A DNA stretch of 64,000 nt, from positions 4,588,001-4,652,000 of the forward strand of contig OX421964.1 of NCBI GenBank assembly GCA_949128115.1, written 5' to 3'. The notes under the pieces are model-generated. The model had not been told where the DNA came from. It searched no databases and saw only the letters and a list, made by a program, of their open reading frames with translations. This DNA is from Anaspis maculata (lineage: Eukaryota; Arthropoda; Insecta; Coleoptera; Scraptiidae). Shown here piece after piece: positions 1 through 11,600 of this stretch (position 1 is its first letter; each line of letters opens with the position of its first letter). The translations under genes and the position numbers were made by a program.

Positions 1-1029
1 TTTCGCCGTGAATCGCCCCCAACGCTCAGAAAGATTCCCGTGATCGAAAGTGCCTATAACCGGAAATGTTGAACCAAATTTCGCCCTTCCAAAAACTTTC
101 GAACCGATGGTGTACGCGAAACAATTACTCAAGTCAAGGTACTAATTTAATGTGGAGAACGTTTTGAGCAGGCCCCGTATACGCGCTAGTTCGTTGTTGT
201 TTAGCAATTTGTGAGAAAAGGCCGCAGCCAAGAGAAACAAAACGCAGAGAATTGACTATACCGGGTGTTCGCCGAAAGGCCGATGCGGAGAGGCGTCGAA
301 ATAATCTTTGCCCTTAACACGAAGTAATCGCCGTCTACACTATTCCTGATCGAGCCCTAATAACAATTCATTTTTCACAAAGTCCCTATCTGAACGATGG
401 CGTCGTTGGATACCGGCTTGAATTCATCAGTTTCGAATAAGAACGTCTTTATTCCCGTAACAAGCTCTATATGGAAATATCCGGAACTGTCGTGGCGCTA
501 AAACAAAATTATTAGTTTCAAGGAGGGGGGGGGTGTCCATCAATCCGATCAACAATTGCGACTCTACGGCAGGGTCCGAACCCCGATACAAACGCGATTC
601 TATTTTTCCAATTACTTGATTTTTCACGTAGTTCTCAAAATTTACATTTTCCGAATAACTAGGAGCTTCAGAAACGCAGAGGAAGCTCACCCGCGAGTTT
701 CCAGATCTAACCCACTAGGTCCGGTGCTCTGAGTACCGCAGTCACAAAGCCAAGTCCAGAGGGCCCAAGAGCACGAATATCTTTCTATGAAGGTATCCAA
801 CAAAGGACGAGGCTTTAAAGTGGCTGTACCTGACGGCAGACAGTAGCGCAGACACCAGCACGTGCAGGCAGATTCAGAACGCACGCGTGAGCCTCATCAT
901 ACATTTTCCCGACAAAGCCTAACCGTAAGCAACTATCCCAACTCACCAAGACTAACCTCCCGCTCGTCGAGGTCATCACTCCGCCACACGAGATACCGAA
1001 ACGAGAGACCTCATTTCTATCGGGCCTGG
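1..1029. other. GC-richer single-copy-looking sequence, no gene recognised
   Basis: Base composition is much more balanced than the AT-rich rest. Open frames here are short and carry no recognisable domain, and no splice pair of the array type was seen. A 5' exon of locus 1 could hide here but I cannot identify one. Confidence 0.5.
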
Positions 1030-1590
1030 TTCATTTAGGGGTTTCAACTCGACATCCTCGAGGTGAGCTAGAACTCATCGTGGAGGGAACGCGACTCAGC
1101 ATCCTGGAGGGGGTTCGAAACACTTCGTCAACGGGTCCCAACTCTACGACTTGGAGAAGGGTCGAAACTCAACACCGGAAGGGCCTTGGCACATCGACCT
1201 GGAGAAGGGCTGGAACTCGTCGTCGGAGGGCTCTGACTCGACACCTGGAGGCGGATCAAGACTCAACGTCCAAGGGCTCTGACTCGACATCCTAGAGACG
1301 GGTTGCAACTCAACGGGGGAAGCAACTCATCAGTCTCTCGGAGGGTCAAAACTCAACCTGGAGGGTTCTCGACTCAGCGTGCCCCCAAGGGGACCAAAAC
1401 GCGTCTCCGAAGGGTTCCAACTCGACTTTCTCAAGGGGGCTGAAGGCACATCAGCCGGGGGAAATCGACTCGTCATTTTCCAAGTGGGCTGGGACTCATC
1501 ATTGGGGCTTCGACGCTTCGGCCTCTAGGAGGGTCGCGACGCAACATAAACGGGTTCTAACTCAGCTTCCTCGAAGGGGACTAAAACTCT
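1030..1590. repeat. GC-rich degenerate minisatellite
   Basis: Units of roughly 27-35 bp repeat the theme AACTCAncaTCCTGGAGGGG with variants such as GACTCGACATCCTAGAG and GAAGGGTCGAAACTC. More than fifteen imperfect units are visible. The open frame from 1080 to 1295 is a by-product of the repeat. Confidence 0.7.
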
Positions 1591-2269
1591 TCGCTAACAG
1601 GCCCGCAGAAGCACTCGGCAGCGGACGTGACAAGTCGGGAGCGGACGGCAGCCCAGGAGGATTGGTCCAGGTACCACGGTCAATCTCCGGCGATATCCTC
1701 CATTCCCAGCAATTCGGAATATTTTATTGCATCCAAAACGATCGCGAACGGTGTATAGACAGCTCAGGTAATCTGAGAAGCCGCTGGAGAATGCGGCCGG
1801 CGGTGCCAACACGTGTGGATCGGATGGTAGCGGGCGGGCGGCGGGCGGAACGTCAACACGGCAGGAGTACGGCAGCAACTAACTGGTTGATGTGCGGGTG
1901 CTTTACTTCATATGCACCAATTCACCATTTCATCGGACGTCAGGCAGGGACGGTTACTGAATGTCGATGATGGGCCAGTAAATTATGTTATAGAGCTTTG
2001 CGGGATTTACACGAATGAATTAAATAGCTAGCGACATCTTTTAATGATGCCTTGACTCTGAATATTCACATTCTCATACCTCGATTTCACGGCTTTGAAT
2101 TATTTTCCTCCGGAATATTTTCGGCCCGCCAAATGCGGGTGGCTTCAGTGGCCATCGATGTGTGGCGTCAGAATTTTTTTTCAACCCATTCAAAATTCCT
2201 CGACCTTTCAGCCAACAAGAGAGAAGAGTACTGTGGACGCGTTTGAATCTGAGTTCAAGTAACGCTGTC
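1591..2269. other. No gene recognised; end of GC-rich segment
   Basis: Overlapping frames on both strands near 1600-1970 have no domain. Around 1980 the sequence becomes AT-rich. From 2140 it matches 13800-13890 (GTGGCCATCGATNTGTGGCG and the following block), so a direct duplication begins here. Confidence 0.45.
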
Positions 2270-2600
2270 TAAAATAGAATGACTAATCTGAATAAAAATT
2301 GCCGTAATCATCTGAATTAGAATTGACCTCATCTGAAATTCAATGGAACTTTTCTAAAGTAGGTACATTGGTGTTTTCCAAATTACAACTGAAAAATCTG
2401 ACCCACAAATGACGATTTCCAAAGTACAATTGACTAAACCAAACTACAATCAATGATCTCTAGAAATCATTTGACAAATCTAGATTACCACTCACACTTT
2501 CTGGAACTCAATCGACTCTCATCAATTACAACTGATAATTCCTGAAATAAAAATGATACTTTCTGACATACAGCTTAGAAAATTCGAAATTATGAGCGGA
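2270..2600. repeat. AT-rich degenerate tandem repeat (TCTGAATTACAATTGAC type)
   Basis: Units of about 20-35 nt repeat TCTGAATTAGAATTGACCTC, TCTGACCCACAAATGACG and similar. The same array in the same order lies at 13930-14190. It directly precedes microexon 1 and, in shortened form, the module copies at 7741 and 8466. Confidence 0.65.
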
Positions 2601-2625
2601 TGTTGAGTTCGAATGAATTTTCTAG

Positions 2626-2694
2626 GTGATAGAAGGATGTCAAACTATCCGCCTCCCACGCCGAATCTTACACCAACCCCAGGAAGGCAACCTG
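2626..2694 (+). CDS. Locus 1 microexon 1 (69 nt, phase 1-1)
   Basis: The acceptor ...GAATTTTCTAG ends at 2625 and the donor CCTG|GTGAGT follows 2694. The encoded unit is GDRRMSNYPPPTPNLTPTPG then RQP. It belongs to the 23-codon subtype shared with exons at 7134, 7864 and 8828. The frame upstream of the acceptor has a stop (TGA near 2604), unlike the sister copies, which supports the TAG acceptor as the true exon edge rather than the more distal CAG near 2572. Confidence 0.6.
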
Positions 2695-5600
2695 GTGAGT
2701 TTTTTGTGATTAAAAAGGTAACAAAAACAACTTTTGGAAGTGGGATAAGAAAACTTGCTTCTACCGCGATAACTTTCCTAATTGAATATATCAACCAGGA
2801 GGCTTCCACGATAGCACTGGAAAATGCGGACAAATTGCTTTTGAGATATGTCCAGCATATTTTCCAATGACAGATGTAATGGGGATTATATCCAATCTGC
2901 CACTCACTATCTGCGCTTCACTAATGATTCAAAATTGATGACATCTAGTAATTGATATGCATGATTACGAGCATGATTATTTTCATTCAACTTCCAACTA
3001 TCAAGGAAGAACAATAATTTGATGAAAGTGATCCAAACAAGGCATCCCTCAAATGTTTGGAAAACAGTTTCCGTCTAATATAGCTTTCATTCAATTCTAT
3101 AATTATACAAGGTGTCTCAAAAGTATCCAAGTTCCAAGTCCAGAGCTTTATAGTTCCACTCAAGAACACCAGAAAAAAAAATAGAAAAACCAAATGACGT
3201 TTAGTTTTAAAGTTTTCACGACTAAAGGGTGAAAACTCGCCCCCTTCCCCATTTTGATTATCTGAAGTGATTTTGATGAACTGTTTGTGACTGAACAGTG
3301 AAAACCATCAACCACTTGTTGTGCACTGAATTTTGTTTCATGATACAGGGTAGGGTTTCTGCTTCACTTTTATTTTAATATTCAAGCATGTTTTCACTAT
3401 AAGCGCGCCGTCTATAGCTTAAAAATTTGTTTATGTTCGAATTATTAGAATGTGACGAGATTTTTGGGGTTCATGGCCTAATCGTGGGTCGAGGGGCGAA
3501 AGGAAATATTATGTCTTTTTGCCGAGGAGCGAGGAGGTGCTAAGCACCTTGCGCAAGAAATGCTGAGGGACTCGCTCTGTATCTGGCGGTCGGAGAGGTG
3601 TTGTTTGTTTGTGTATACCCATGGTACGTACGTTTATAAATTGATGTCTGTACTAATTTCGTCTCGTTTTTGAACATTGCATTGAGTTTTGAATGTACCT
3701 CAATCATCATTTCTTGGGGTAGTTTACATTTTTGTCTGATAATTTTTGAACGCACGCATCATTTTCTGGTGGCTATTTATAATTCACACGGAGTATGTCT
3801 TTGTCTAAGCCCTGTGCACTGTTTCAAGTTTCACCTTGTATGAATTTGAGCTTGTTTATTCACATTTTATGTCATTATTTCGATGATGATCATGTCATTT
3901 CTTTTGTGTGAAATTTGTCTGTTATGTACTCACACAACTGTAATTTTTGTACGCCGTATTTTGGTCTGTGTCATGCTTTGATTTTCATGTAAATTTAATG
4001 TCAATTGTCCTCCGTCTATTTTTGTGGCTTTATATTTTTTTATGTCATTTTGATGCTTACTGCTAATTTGGTCAGATATTTGATATATCCATGTATTTTT
4101 CACGATCCCCATCGATATTTTATCATTGCTGATTTTATTATACTTTGTGGATTTGATTCCTTGTTGAATTTTATACATTATCTACTGATGTTTTCACTTG
4201 TGTTTACTGATGTTCCTTCGATTTTGTTTCACTAATTTCACGTACATTGAATACCTGAAATTATCAGTGAGTCGCTAGTCATTTTGTCACATATTTGAGT
4301 CTTCTTCTTCGGGCTTAACTTGATGGTTTGTTTGACGTGGTTCTTCCATTTTGTGCCTTGTTTCCGAATCCGTCACTTTGTCTTTTCTTTGACTGACAGT
4401 TTTGGCATCTTGTTTTTGTTGTGTTTCAATTGTTTTTATTGTGTCAGTCCTGTGTTCGGTGTTTTGGGAAAAGAATCATGAAAGAACTATTTTGCACTTA
4501 TTTTGCTTGAGTAAGTGTAAATTTCTGTGCAATGAGCGTGTTTTATTGAGCTCCTTCTTCTCTCCCTCCGAGTCGTCTTACTCCTGAGCAAAAGCGGATC
4601 GTAGGGTTTTTAGAAGCGGATTTGAACGCGGGCACAACGAAAACAAAAACAGGCACAATGGAGGGTTCCAGATTCCAAATTCCAGATTTCAGACGATCGC
4701 AAACAGGCTAAATGAATGTCATGTCAGGGGGGTAGGGGGAGTATACACAACAGGTGGGTATTGGATCACGAAAATCCAGTCCTCTTCAATTATGTCTCCA
4801 AAATATTCCATTGGTCTCTGAAATAATTAGGAACATAATTATGACCTTTTTCCTTGCCACAGAAGAATTTTCAGTAGTGTTTTTGATGGAAAATGAGTTT
4901 TTATCATTTATGAGTCCCCCTTCATATTATTAGAATTTCGGTGCACACCTACTGATTGATCACCTTCACTGATGAGTCTATCATAAATTCATAAACAGCT
5001 CCCCAGAATGAATTTACTTAGGAAATAAACTTCACATTATCCCAAGATGAACGGACAAGTTGTCTTGATCAATCTCCACGCATCATAGAAACTGCTGTTA
5101 AGTGGCTTTAGAAAGACATCTGGCGTATTTTACAGTAACAGAGATAATGGGGATGATATCCATTCTATGACTTATGACCTGTTCCACTAGAAATCAGAAA
5201 TTGATTGCATCTTGTCATTATTATGAATGATTATTCTCATTCAACTGCCAAAAAAGACTTGGTACAAATGGACGATACTGATTGAAGCAAGCAGCTAGAT
5301 AACCATCTTTCTTCTGTTTTTTTTTTCAGGCGATATGAACTATCCGCCTCCCATGCAAAACTATCCACCTCCCATGCAAAACTATCCACCTCCCACGCCG
5401 TATCTTTCACCAAACTCAGGGAACCAACTTGGTGAGTTTTTCATACAACAACTTGTAACAAAAAGCACAGCCCTTGAAAGTTTATATACGTTTATATTAA
5501 GTATAAAGCTATATTATCAAATTATCATAGTGTTAGCCCATCTTTATTGTGTTACCAACTTTCTTCTAATTTTCTAGGCGACAGAATGTCAAATTATCCG

Positions 5601-8600
5601 CTTCCTATGCCGAATCCTACACTGAACCTAGGAAGCCAACTTGGTGAGTTTTCCATCTAACAACTGTAACAGAAAACACAGCCCTGAAAAGTTTAATAGG
5701 AAGAGTTGATTTCACAGCAATTACTCTCTCAACAAGATAGGTATATTCACCAGTTGTCTTGATAATTTTAACAAAAGCATAAAAAATTACAGACAAGTCG
5801 CTTAAAAAAAATATACAGGGTGTTTCGAAAATTAGTGCCATCTTTTCCACCCCTGATTTAGATTTCCAAAATATGAAGATTGTGCTATTTTTTATTTTTC
5901 AAAAGTGCCCCTGAAAAAAGTTACAGGCCTTGAGAGTTCAATTTTTTAAATCGTTTTTCATTCATAACTTCTACACAGCTGGGCCGATTTTGCCTAAATT
6001 CCAACCAGAGTGTGCTGAAATACGTCTCTATTAAACAATGATGGCGTATTTGAACAAAAGTTCCCAGTGGCGTAGATAGTGAGGGGTAGCTCCTTCCCCC
6101 CCCCACTTTCCACGTCCCTGAAGATTTTCCAAAACAGATTCCATTTTTAGATTACTGATTCAATTTTCAAAAAAAAGTTTATCCCGCAAAATTTTGATTT
6201 TGCTTCATTTTTGGAATATTTGAGTTTGAAACTTTGAAAAACATCTCGTAATCGCCACTTTTCAGGGCCCAGATTATTTTTTCCTGAAAAACTCCATGTC
6301 TCATAGCAAAAATTGTGGTTTATCAACTTAAAACACCTGAAAAACTTATTTCAGTTGAGAAATCATGAGTTTTCTTGCATTTCAATTTTTAATTTTCTGA
6401 AAAAAAATGTTGGACCCTGGAAAGTGGCGTTTCTGAAATGTTTTTCAAAGTTTCCAACCCAAATATCTTGAGAATGGAACCTCTAACCAAAATTTTGCAG
6501 GAGTAACTTTTTTTCCAAATTGAACAAGAAATCTAAAAATGTAATCAATTTTGGAAAATCCTTAGAGGCGTAGGGAGTGGCGGGGGAAAACGGAAGCTAC
6601 CCCCCGCTATTCACGCCACTGGGGACTTTTATCAAAATACGCCATCATTGTTCAATAGAGACGTATTTCAGGACACCATGGTTGAAATTTGGACAGTATC
6701 GGTTCAGCCGTATTAAAGTTATGATTGAAAAACGAATTTAAAAATTGAACTTTGAAGGTCTGTATTTTTCTTAGGGGCACTTTTGCAAAATAAAAAAAAA
6801 GCACAATCTTCCCCGCAATCTTCATATCTTGAGAATCTGAATCTGAGGTGGGAAGGATGGCACTTATTTTTGAAACACTCTGTATGGCCTATTTCCCAGT
6901 GTCAAAGATAATGGGGATGATATTCATTCTACTGCCTGTTATTGGCGCCACTTGAAATTCGAAAATGTGATCATTTGACAAATCTGGATTTTCACTTAGG
7001 TACACTTTCTGGGACTCAATCGACTCATAATAATTACAACTGATAATTCCTGAAATAAAAATGATACTTTCTGAACTACAGCTGAGAAAGTTCAAAATTA
7101 TTGGCAAATGTGAAGTTCGAATGAATTTTCTAGGTGACAGGAGGATGTCAAACTATCCGCCTCCCACGCCGAATCTTACACCAAACTCAGAAAGGCAACC
7201 TGGTGAGTTTTTTGTAATCAAAAAGGTAACAAGAAAACAGCCCTTGGTGGTGGGATGAGAAAGCTTGGTTCTCCCGTGATAACTTTCCTAATAAAATATA
7301 ATTAACCAGGAGGCTTCTACGGGAGCACAAGAAAATGTAACCAACTTTTTTTCAATTTTCTAGGCGATAGGATGTCAAACCATCCGCCTCCTATGCCGAA
7401 TCCTACACCAAACCTAGGAAGCCAACTTAGTGAGTTTTTTATCTAACATCCTGTAACAAAAAGTACCGCCCTAGGAAGGGTAATGGAAGACTTGTTTTTA
7501 CCGCAATAACTTCCTTGATAATAAGATATACCTATACATCGACCAGTTGTCTTGATAAATTCAAACGGAAGCATAAAAAATTACAGACAGACAAGTCGCT
7601 TTTAAAAAAACATGTGGCGTATTTCCCAGTGTTAGAGATAATGGGGATGATCGATATTCATTCTACGGCCCATTATCGGTGCCACTTAAAATTCGAAAAT
7701 GAGATCATTTGACAAATCTGGATTTTCACTCACACTTTCTGGAACTCAATCGACTCATATAAATTACTACTGATAATTCCTGAAATAAAAATGATACTTT
7801 CTGAACTAAAGCTGAGAAAGTTCGAAATTATTGGGAAATGTGAAGTTCAAATGAATTTTGTAGGTGACAGGAGGATGCCAAACTATTCGCCTCCCACGCC
7901 GAATCCTACACCAAACCCAGAAAGGCATCCTGGTAAGTTCTCTATGATCAAAAAGGTAACAAAAAAAAAAGCCCTTGGCAGTGAGATGAAGAAATTTGGT
8001 TCCCCCGCGATAACTTTCTTGATACAATATATTAACGAGGAGGCTTCTACGAGAGCACAAGAAAATGTAACCAACTTTCTTTCAATTTTCTAGGCGATAG
8101 GATATCAAACTATCCGCCTCCTGTGCCGAATCCAACACCAAACCCAGGAAGCCAACTTGGTGAGTTTTTTATCTAACACCCTGTAAGAAAAAATACAGCC
8201 CTGGGAAGGTCAATGGAAGACTTGTTCCCACCGCAATAACTTCCTTAATTATAAGATATACCTATACATCAACCAGTTGTCTTGATAAATTCAAACGGAA
8301 GCATCAAAAATTACAGACAGACAAGTCGCTTTTAAAAAAACATGTGGCGTATTCCCCAGTGTTAGAGATAATGGGGATGATATTCATTCTACGGCCTATT
8401 ATCGGTGCCACTTAAAATTCGAAAATGAGATCATTTGACAAATCTGGATTTTCACTTACATTTTCTGGAACTCAATAAATAAAATAAATAAATAATTTAT
8501 TTTACTCATTTGACCGAGACAACAGTGTGACAACAGTCGGGGAGGAGAAAAGACTATGAGTTACACTTAAATAACACAATTTAACAGGTATATAGAACAA

Positions 8601-11600
8601 ATACATACACAAATTCACAACAATGTATACTTATTATTGAACAAGTACAACAAGTTCAACAAGTGCCTACCAATCGCAGGCCAAAAAAGGTCAGGCCAAA
8701 AAGATAAGGTCAATCGACTCATATTGATTACAACTGATAATTCCTAAAATAAAAATGTTACTTTCTGAACTACAGCTGAGAAAGTTCAAAATTATTGGCA
8801 AATGTGAAGTTCGAATGAATCTTCTAGGTGACAGGAGGATGCCAAACTATTCGCCTTCCACGCCGAATCCTACACCAAACCCAGAAAGGCAACCTGGTAA
8901 GTTCTTTATGATCAAAAAGGTAACAAAAAAAAACAGCCCTTGGCTGTGGGATGAGAAAATTTGGTTCTTCCGCGATAACTTTCTTGATACAATATATTAA
9001 CGAAGAGGCTTCTGCGAGAGCACAAGAAAATGTAACCAACTTTCTTTCAATTTTCTAGGCGATAGGATATCAAACTATCCGCCTCCTGTGCCGATTCCTA
9101 CACCAAACCCAGGAAGCCAACTTGGTGAGTTTTTCTATCTAACACCCTGTAACAAAAAATGCAGCCCTAGGAAGGTTAATGGAAGACTTGTTTTCACCAC
9201 AAAAAACAAAGTGGGATCCTGGATATCTGGATTATTAGCAGAATATCATATCAATCATTTTCTCTCGCGTAAAGTCATTTTTCTTTGTTCGACATGATTC
9301 AGACTGACTAACTGAGAGTTGCGTACTATTTGGCTTGTCTGTCATTCATCACGACCAGCTCAATTTGTGAAAAAAAAACCAAAAAATTACAAATTTTGTA
9401 AAAATTTCCGATTATCTCAAAAAAAATTGAGTTCAAGGGTAAGGTACCCCCAGTAAAAATAGAAGAAGATAAAAAAAGCTATCAGATAACGTTATAAAAT
9501 TATAGGCATGCTAGTTGAAAAAATGAGTTATGAGACTTTGAAAATTATAAAGTTTGATTTTTTTTTGTGAAGGCCCTGTATCAAGAAATCGCAATTTTTT
9601 GACATTGAGATATTGGTCTTTGACTTGACTATCACCATGTTAAGCATCATCTCTTAGTTTCGGAAAGCAAGGCCGCTACGATTTTTTCAAGATAACTGTG
9701 GAAATGCGTTTTTTTCAGTTTTCAATTTTTAGTTGGTAGCACTGTCACACAATTGGAAAACAAAAATACAGGCATATGACAGTTGAAAATGATGAACTCG
9801 GAAATGCAGAAAAATATAGGGTGTTCCATTCAAAAAAATCAACGTTTTGTTGATCCCGTCAAGCTGGAAATAATTATAGGTTATAGGTCTTAATCAACCA
9901 TATAACTTCTTTCCCATATTTTTTTCTCTACCTTGAACGGTAAGACCGCTATGGGATAATTACGCTAGGATGGACCAGCCTGTATGTATGGACATACTTG
10001 ATACAGAGAAACACAGATGAATAAATACTTCACACTGTGACAAATGAATAAACTAATACGATACACAGCCATAGAGTGAGGATAAGCCTGCAAACCTCAC
10101 TAAGCTGTTTGAAATTATTCTTGAAGTGTATAGAACTCATTAGACTGTGAGTGGTGTTTGACTTTACTTTTGAAGATAGAGAAAGTTTTTTGCATTTCTA
10201 ATCTCCAACGGCAAGTGATTGAACATTTTTGCAATTCGAAAACAAGTACATCTTGTATCGTCTTGTATTCAAAATGTGTGATTATTCTCATTCAACTCTC
10301 AAGGCAGAACCACAATTTGACGATATTGATTGGAGCCAGGCAAATCGTTTGAATGTTGAAAAACGATTCGAGTATAAATAGTCTAGGCTCAATTTTTGAA
10401 AAGTGCTCTCTAAACTGTGTTCAGCGGCATGGAAAGGTTACCGGTTGGCGATAAAATTTTCAGACTAATTCGATCCAGCTGGATTCGAAAATCCCGGTTT
10501 CCAGAACAAAAAATGGTGCCTTCTGGGGCGGAGCCCCTATTTTCGTCAATTTTTCCAATTTCAAGTTTTTCCAATTTTTTGCGTTCAACCAGCTAGAAGT
10601 CGAAAACCATAGTAAATACGGCAAATTTTTCCACATAGTTCTAATGCTGGGTAATTTTTCAAGCGTTCAGAACAGTATTCATTTTTCAAATGTTCATAGT
10701 TGCCTTTCCAAATCATTAGAAACCCAAGAAGTACAAAAATATGATACAAAAACTTCGACCTATGGGGAACTACATCAGTTTTTTAAAATAAGTCCATACA
10801 AATGCCAGATCATGTGTGGAGAAAACTTTCAAAAATATTTTGGGAAAGTTTGGTTGCTCCAAAACTCACAGTTGAGGAGTTATAAATTTTTCAATCAACA
10901 GGCAACAGGCAGGTATAGCCCAGTCAATCTAGACTTTATATCATAAATACCGAGAACAAATTCGCTCAAAGCTGATTTTCAGTCAAGTGAGTCCTTAGAC
11001 CATGAGAACTCAGTAGAAATTTTCTCGGACTTTCCCGCGTGTGCTTCATGGTCTTCCAGGTCTTTGAATGTTTTGAGTCGCTGTAAATTGCAGTACTCGC
11101 CTGGAATTCGCAACACGGCACGGCCGCAAAAATGATCAGATTGAGCCCGAACGGGTCTCAAACGAAAAAAAGTAAGTCATAAAATGTCTTACGATGCATA
11201 TGACTAATGGCGGGCCACTTCCGGTAAACGCGGAGCCAGCCAAATTCAAATTTTTGCACCTCAGTCAAATCAGTACGGGGAAGAGAGTAAAAAAATCGTC
11301 ACAACCTCGGAAAAAACATTGGCGTCCTAAAAATTTGGAATTCTGTTTACAACTGAATGCCCTATTACTTATTCAAAATCTGCAAAAATCGCACCTCGGG
11401 GTTCTGAGTGATTGGAGAACAGGGTTGGAAAATTGCAACTCAAAGTGGAGGGGATGAAATTCTTCAATCCATTGGAAGCAAATACGTCGTAATTCAATGT
11501 ATCACATCATGTTGATACTATTTTGGCATAAAAAGTGTCGATCATTGTTGAAGGGGAGTCGGAGAGGGGGGGGGGAAGCGAAGCCCGGCTAGGTGGCTCT

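Larger units (their letters stand above)
6890..9240 (+). repeat. Three tandem copies of a 730-bp two-exon module
   Basis: Exon starts at 7134/7364, 7864/8094 and 8828/9059 recur with a 730-nt period, broken only by an insertion in copy 3. The introns are as similar as the exons. Shared intronic blocks include GTATTTCCCAGTGTTAGAGA, GGGGATGAT, CAATCGACTCATA and CCTGAAATAAAAATGATAC. The third copy decays after about 9200. This is a recent segmental duplication inside a gene, adding two in-frame exons at each step. Confidence 0.85.

Noticed and set aside
7061..7258. Longer reading of the 69-nt exons starting upstream (SELQLRKFKIIGKCEVR...)
   Set aside because: The CAG acceptor that would include it gives the wrong phase for the array, and the frame is closed by a stop in the copy before 2626. 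The TAG acceptor fits all copies.
10976..10985. A 4-nt exon candidate, TTTTCAG|TCAA|GTGAGT
   Set aside because: Four bases would break the phase 1-1 rule, there is no surrounding module homology and such strings occur by chance.
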